Source of the DNA: Oleimicrobium sp037445575
GTDB taxonomy: Bacteria > Zhuqueibacterota > Zhuqueibacteria > JANLFK01 > Oleimicrobiaceae
DNA length: 9,680 nt
Reading direction: 5' to 3'
Assembly (NCBI GenBank): GCA_037445575.1
Contig: JBBIKH010000134.1
Coordinates: 1-9,680, forward strand
Below, in pieces: positions 6,116 through 9,680 of this stretch. The first letter of the stretch is position 1. The number at the start of each line of letters is the position of its first letter. The translations under genes and the position numbers were made by a program. Under the pieces are notes generated by a model. It saw nothing but the letters and a program-made list of their open reading frames with translations. It was not told where the DNA came from and searched no databases.

Positions 6116-8113
6116 TTGACAGGCCTAAGAACGTGTTCCTGGGGGCTGGTGATATTGGCTCTCCTAAGTGTGCTGTGCGGCAGGGACCAGAGGCGTTATT
6201 TCCTGGAACGGGTGGGAAACACCCAGATCGTGCAGATGTACGCGGACGGGTTCGATAGTCTGCCTTTGCAGCAGAAGATTCTGGCCTATCATCTCTGCCA
6301 GGCGGCCATCGCCGGACGCGACATCATGTATGACCAAAACCATCGCCATGCCCTTGAGATCCGCCGCCTCCTGGAAGAGATCATCACGCACGCCGAGGGG
6401 ATTGAGCCCTCGCTGCTGGAAAAGATAGTGCGCTATGCGAAGATGGTGTGGATCAACAACGGGCACTACTACAGCCGCTCGTTTGCCAAGTTCGTGCCGG
6501 ACTTTACCCCGGATGAGCTCCTCACTGCCGCTCGCATTGCCGTAGGCAACGGGGCAGCAATCGACCTCCAGGAGGGGGAGTCTCTGGAGGCGAAACTCGA
6601 ACGACTGCGCGCCACCATCTTCGACCCGAACTACGAGCCGTTCAAGACCAACAAAACCCCAGGCCCAGGTCAGGATATTCTGACTGCCAGCCCCAACAAC
6701 CTGTACGAAGGGGTGACTTTAGGCGAGGTAGAACAGTTCGCAGAGCAGCACCCCTTGAACTCGCGTCTTGTGAAGAGGAATGGCCGGCTGGTGGAGGAGG
6801 TGTATCGGATCGGGACCGATAGCATCCCCGCCGGACGCTATGCTGCTCAGCTTGCGGCAGTGGTCTCTCAGCTTGAAAAGGCGGTGGCAGTTGCAGAGGG
6901 TGCGCAGCGTCAGGCACTTCAACACCTGATTACCTACTATCGCACCGGGGATATTCAGGAGTTCTACAACTTTTACCTCATCTGGGTACGCGATAACCCA
7001 TTGGTGGACACCATCAACGGTTTCGTGGAGACCTACATGGACGCCTGTTCGGGCAAGGGTGCGTGGGAAGGGATCGTCTTCTTCGTCGACGAGCAGGCGA
7101 CGGCCAAGATGAGGGCCTTGGCGGACGCGGCGCAGTATTTCGAGGACCGAGCGCCATGGGACGATGCGTACAAGAAAAAGGGTGTGCATCCTCCGGTGGC
7201 CAATGCCATCAAGGTGCTGACGCAGACCGGGGATCAGGGGCCGATCGGGTGGGTAGGGATTAACCTCCCCAATGAGCAATGGATTCGTGAACAGCACGGC
7301 AGCAAGAGCATTACTTTGCAGAATATGATCGCCGCGCGGCGACGTGCGCAGTCCGATGCCTTGCTGCGGGAGTTCTGCGCCACCCCCGCGGAGCTGGCGC
7401 GCGCCAAACGCTGGGGGGACGAGGCTGCGGATGCATGCTTGGCCCTGCACGAGATCGTCGGCCATGGAAGCGGCAAGGCGGACCCGATGCTGGGTGGGGA
7501 CCCTTCCGATTTCTTGCGCGAATACTACTCCACCCTGGAGGAAGCCCGGGCCGACCTAATGGTCCTGTGGAACATCTTCGATCCCAAGCTGGTGGAGATC
7601 GGTATGGTGAGCAACAGCCAGGAGGTCGGCAAGGCTGCCTACGACGACTATGTGCGCGATGACCTGACGATGCTTTGCCTGTACCCGCATGCCTCTACCA
7701 TCGAGGAAGATCACGATCGGGCTGTGCATCTAATCGTCAGCTATCTGCGCGCCACCACTAAGGCGGTCGCGCTGGTGCGCAAAGGGGGCAAGTCGTATCT
7801 GCGCGTGGCGGACTATGAGGAGATGCGCGCGGGGGTAGGGCGTCTGCTGGCGGAAATCATGCGCATCAAGGCCAAGGGGGACTATGCGGCGGCGCGTGAG
7901 CTGGTAATGACCTACGGCAGTTCCTTCGACCCGGCGTTGCGGGACGAGGTTGTGGCCCGCTTTGCTCGTTTGGACCTGCCAGCCTACACCGCCTACGTCA
8001 ATCCTGAGTTGACCCTGGTCACCGATGCCCAAGGTACTCCCACTGATGTGCTGGTGACCTATCCCTGTGACTTCCAGCGTCAGATGTTGCGGTATGCCGG
8101 TTGTCTGCCGTAG
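6116..8113 (+). CDS. Dipeptidyl peptidase III (zinc peptidase family M49), exported
   Basis: This is a zinc metallo-exopeptidase that removes dipeptides from the N-terminus of oligopeptides. From the TTG start it has 665 residues, close to known bacterial members and shorter than the animal enzymes. The family-specific zinc motif HEIVGH (HExxGH, 445-450) supplies two His ligands and the catalytic Glu446. The second motif EEARAD (475-480) supplies the Glu ligand. Upstream, GWVGINLPN (about 380-388) is the conserved substrate-cleft region. Residues 9-20 form a hydrophobic export signal ending in Cys21. The preceding residues SVL do not make a good lipobox because position -1 is Leu, so lipoprotein status is uncertain. 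The TTG is preferred over ATG 6092 because of its ribosome binding site. The gene stands alone after a terminator, with a small four-helix-bundle gene 44 nt downstream. Identity is very secure; start and localisation less so. Confidence 0.95.
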   Translation: MTGLRTCSWGLVILALLSVLCGRDQRRYFLERVGNTQIVQMYADGFDSLPLQQKILAYHLCQAAIAGRDIMYDQNHRHALEIRRLLEEIITHAEGIEPSLLEKIVRYAKMVWINNGHYYSRSFAKFVPDFTPDELLTAARIAVGNGAAIDLQEGESLEAKLERLRATIFDPNYEPFKTNKTPGPGQDILTASPNNLYEGVTLGEVEQFAEQHPLNSRLVKRNGRLVEEVYRIGTDSIPAGRYAAQLAAVVSQLEKAVAVAEGAQRQALQHLITYYRTGDIQEFYNFYLIWVRDNPLVDTINGFVETYMDACSGKGAWEGIVFFVDEQATAKMRALADAAQYFEDRAPWDDAYKKKGVHPPVANAIKVLTQTGDQGPIGWVGINLPNEQWIREQHGSKSITLQNMIAARRRAQSDALLREFCATPAELARAKRWGDEAADACLALHEIVGHGSGKADPMLGGDPSDFLREYYSTLEEARADLMVLWNIFDPKLVEIGMVSNSQEVGKAAYDDYVRDDLTMLCLYPHASTIEEDHDRAVHLIVSYLRATTKAVALVRKGGKSYLRVADYEEMRAGVGRLLAEIMRIKAKGDYAAARELVMTYGSSFDPALRDEVVARFARLDLPAYTAYVNPELTLVTDAQGTPTDVLVTYPCDFQRQMLRYAGCLP

Positions 8114-8157
8114 CTCTGACCTGGTCAGTCCTCGACCCCAAGCTTAAGGTGACGCCC

Positions 8158-8541
8158 ATGGAGCAAGAGAAACGGATTACGTTCCAGGACCTGGTGGTGT
8201 GGCAGCGGAGCCACCAACTGAGCGTTGAGATCTTCCGAGCCACCAAAAAGTTCCCCAAAGAGGAGCGCGACGTTCTCGGCGCAGAACTGCGCAGGGCCAT
8301 TGCTGCGGTGCCCGCAAACATTGCTGCAGGGTTCCGCTGCAGAATACAACCGGAGAAGCTGCGCCTATACAACGACAGCCTGTCCGCACTGGAGCATGCG
8401 CGCTACTACCTCATCCTTGCACGCGACCTGGGCTTTATCAAAGACTATGAGCCGCTCTGGAACTTGGCAGAGGAAGTGGGACGGATGCTGAGTCGCCTGG
8501 TGCGATCGGCGCGCCCGCAACAGAACCGCGGTCAATCGTAA
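8158..8541 (+). CDS. Four-helix-bundle protein (S23/IVS-type family)
   Basis: The 127-residue protein follows the family pattern closely: FQDLVVWQRSHQL (9-21) at the start of helix 1, KKFPKEERDVLGAELRRA (30-47), then VPANIAAGF (51-59) and a Leu/Ala-rich helical second half. The usual NIAEG reads NIAAG here, with Ala at residue 57. Relatives are encoded in intervening sequences of 23S rRNA genes and also stand alone in many genomes; a distant relative is the Avd accessory protein of diversity-generating retroelements. No rRNA or reverse transcriptase is present in the window, so this is a free-standing copy whose role is unknown. The ATG at 8158 has AAGGTG (8145-8150) upstream. A TTG at 8101 would overlap the peptidase gene and add 19 residues not typical of the family. 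It is probably co-transcribed with the peptidase gene. Confidence 0.88.
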   Translation: MEQEKRITFQDLVVWQRSHQLSVEIFRATKKFPKEERDVLGAELRRAIAAVPANIAAGFRCRIQPEKLRLYNDSLSALEHARYYLILARDLGFIKDYEPLWNLAEEVGRMLSRLVRSARPQQNRGQS

Positions 8542-8670
8542 CCACCCTCTGGGAGATCGGCCGGCCCCCTGAGGTTGCTCTTGCCCCCGATGCTGGAGGC
8601 GCCGGCGTCTCGTCCTGGGTTTGAATAGCCTGGCGGGCCTATTGGTCTGCCCTTCAAAGCCGAGGGCATC

Positions 8671-9680
8671 ATGCGTCGCGATTGCTTGCTGGTGCAATTG
8701 CTGCTGACAGTGTTAGCAATGGCCGGTAGTTCTGCGCAAGGGACGCGCATCCGCGGCGTGGTACGCGATAGGCAGACGGGTGAGCCCTTGCCCTTGGCCA
8801 ATATCTGGCTTGAGGGAACCTACCGCGGTACCACCAGCAACGCTCAGGGGGAGTTCACGCTGGAAATCCCCAGCCTGCCGGCCACGGTGCGCGTGCGCTA
8901 CATTGGCTACCACTCGCAGCAAATACCCATCACTGCCACTTCGCCCGAGGTAGTGGAGATCCTCCTCCAACCGGCTGTGGTTGAATTGCCGCCCGTGGTG
9001 GTTACAGGTGAGGACCCTGCGGTGGCCATCATGCGGGAGGTGGTGAAACGAAAACAGCAATGGCGCGCAAAGTTACAGACGTTTGCCGCCGAGGCATATT
9101 CCCGTCTTTCGGTTGCCAATGACACGGCTATGGTCATGATTCTCGAGAGCACCTCCTGCTTGTTCTGGGACGGAAAGCGAGGGTCGCGGGAAGTGATTAC
9201 CTCGCGCACCCAGACGGCGAACGTGCCGAAAGAGGCAATGATTTTTGCCCTCGGTTTTCCCAACTTTTACGACGATGATGTGGATCTAGGGGGAAGCAAG
9301 TTCATCGGGGTGACCAACCCCGAGGCCCTGGAGCACTATGAGTTTGCCCTTCTCGGGCGCCGGAGGATGGACCAGGGGATTGTGTACGACATCGCGGTGC
9401 GTCCGAAGAGCAAGTTGCAGCCCTGCTTTGCAGGTACCGTCTCGGTGTTGGATTCGGCCTATGCATTGGTGGCTGTGGACCTGCAGCCTGGCGGTGCCTT
9501 GCAGCTGCCGTTTCCGGTGCAGGAGTGGCGGATGCGCCTGCGGCAGCAGTTCCACAGCTTCGGGCAGGAGTTCTGGCTGCCGGTGGACATGCAGGAGCAA
9601 GGTGAGGTGCTGGTGGGGGTGCCAGGGCTGCAATTCCCAACCATGAAGTACGATCGGCTGGCCAGGCTTATCGACTGTCA
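8671..9680 (+). CDS. CarboxypepD_reg-like / DUF5686 outer-membrane protein, 3' end cut by the window edge
   Basis: The frame is open from ATG 8671 to the right edge (336 codons). A signal peptide spans residues 1-22 (hydrophobic 6-18, cleavage after SSA). Next comes a carboxypeptidase-regulatory-like beta-sandwich domain at about 26-100: IRGVVRDRQTGEPLPLANIW, then GTTSNAQGEFTL and VRVRYIGY. It is followed by VVVTGEDPAVAIMREVVKRK (109-128) and a Y/R-rich stretch, the pattern that opens the DUF5686 region. Family members continue with a long C-terminal beta-barrel, expected beyond the window. This architecture, common in the Bacteroidota, places the protein in the outer membrane; its substrate or role is not known. 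GAGGG (8662-8666) precedes the start. The gene begins 129 nt after the four-helix-bundle gene with no clear terminator between, so it may share that transcript. Confidence 0.85.
   Translation, partial: MRRDCLLVQLLLTVLAMAGSSAQGTRIRGVVRDRQTGEPLPLANIWLEGTYRGTTSNAQGEFTLEIPSLPATVRVRYIGYHSQQIPITATSPEVVEILLQPAVVELPPVVVTGEDPAVAIMREVVKRKQQWRAKLQTFAAEAYSRLSVANDTAMVMILESTSCLFWDGKRGSREVITSRTQTANVPKEAMIFALGFPNFYDDDVDLGGSKFIGVTNPEALEHYEFALLGRRRMDQGIVYDIAVRPKSKLQPCFAGTVSVLDSAYALVAVDLQPGGALQLPFPVQEWRMRLRQQFHSFGQEFWLPVDMQEQGEVLVGVPGLQFPTMKYDRLARLIDC

Noticed and set aside
6719..7465. A 248-codon open frame antisense to the peptidase gene
   Set aside because: It overlaps the catalytic region of a certain M49 gene and shows no ribosome binding site or domain pattern.
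8158..8541. Diversity-generating retroelement (Avd-like protein)
   Set aside because: There is no reverse transcriptase, template repeat or variable repeat in the window, and the protein matches the ordinary S23-type family better.
8542..8670. Terminator or promoter between the four-helix-bundle and DUF5686 genes
   Set aside because: GC-rich inverted segments such as GGCCGGCC and AATAG/CTATT exist, but none has a T-run, and no -35/-10 pair with sound spacing is visible.
1..9680. CRISPR arrays, tRNA or rRNA genes, insertion sequences
   Set aside because: I found no regularly spaced repeats, cloverleaf with a CCA-type end, rRNA-like stretch, transposase or terminal inverted repeats on either strand.

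Overview
The window looks like a moderately GC-rich bacterial chromosome fragment with tightly packed genes and no sign of phage, plasmid or transposon. The protein families point to the Bacteroidota/FCB side of the tree or a related candidate phylum such as Calditrichota or KSB1. They are a Gld-type ABC exporter, an exported M49 dipeptidyl peptidase III, a four-helix-bundle (S23-type) protein, and a CarboxypepD_reg-like/DUF5686 outer-membrane protein. The promoter I can recognise is an ordinary sigma-70 type, not the Bacteroides -33/-7 type. The lineage is an inference from gene content only.

Layout. (1) 1-703, minus strand: the 5' part of an unrecognised exported protein that runs off the left edge. 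(2) 704-1124: a divergent intergenic region. It holds a good sigma-70 promoter (TTGACA, 17 nt, TATATA), a perfect 9-bp inverted repeat lying over the -35 box, and a leader that can fold into a three-way junction (1036-1090). (3) 1125-5741, plus strand: a four-gene operon of ABC ATPase, ABC-2 permease, GldG-like auxiliary protein and DUF4340 protein. It closes with a strong intrinsic terminator at 5757-5789. The DUF4340 gene carries one in-frame TAA (4836-4838), with the same frame open and family-like on both sides. (4) 6116-8113, plus strand: a dipeptidyl peptidase III (M49) with an N-terminal export signal and probably a TTG start after a strong ribosome binding site. (5) 8158-8541: a small four-helix-bundle protein close behind. 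(6) 8671 to the right edge: the first 336 codons of a DUF5686-type outer-membrane protein.

How the parts fit. The ATPase would energise the six-helix permease. The GldG-like and DUF4340 proteins are membrane-anchored with large extracytoplasmic parts and would form the outer-facing accessory portion. Homologues of the first three are needed for gliding in Flavobacterium, but close relatives are common in non-gliding bacteria, so no gliding function is claimed. The M49 peptidase and the two edge genes suggest a region rich in envelope and exported proteins, without a demonstrable common pathway. The observations most worth a second look are the in-frame stop in the DUF4340 gene and the operator and leader architecture in front of the exporter operon. 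I see no clearly new multi-gene system.
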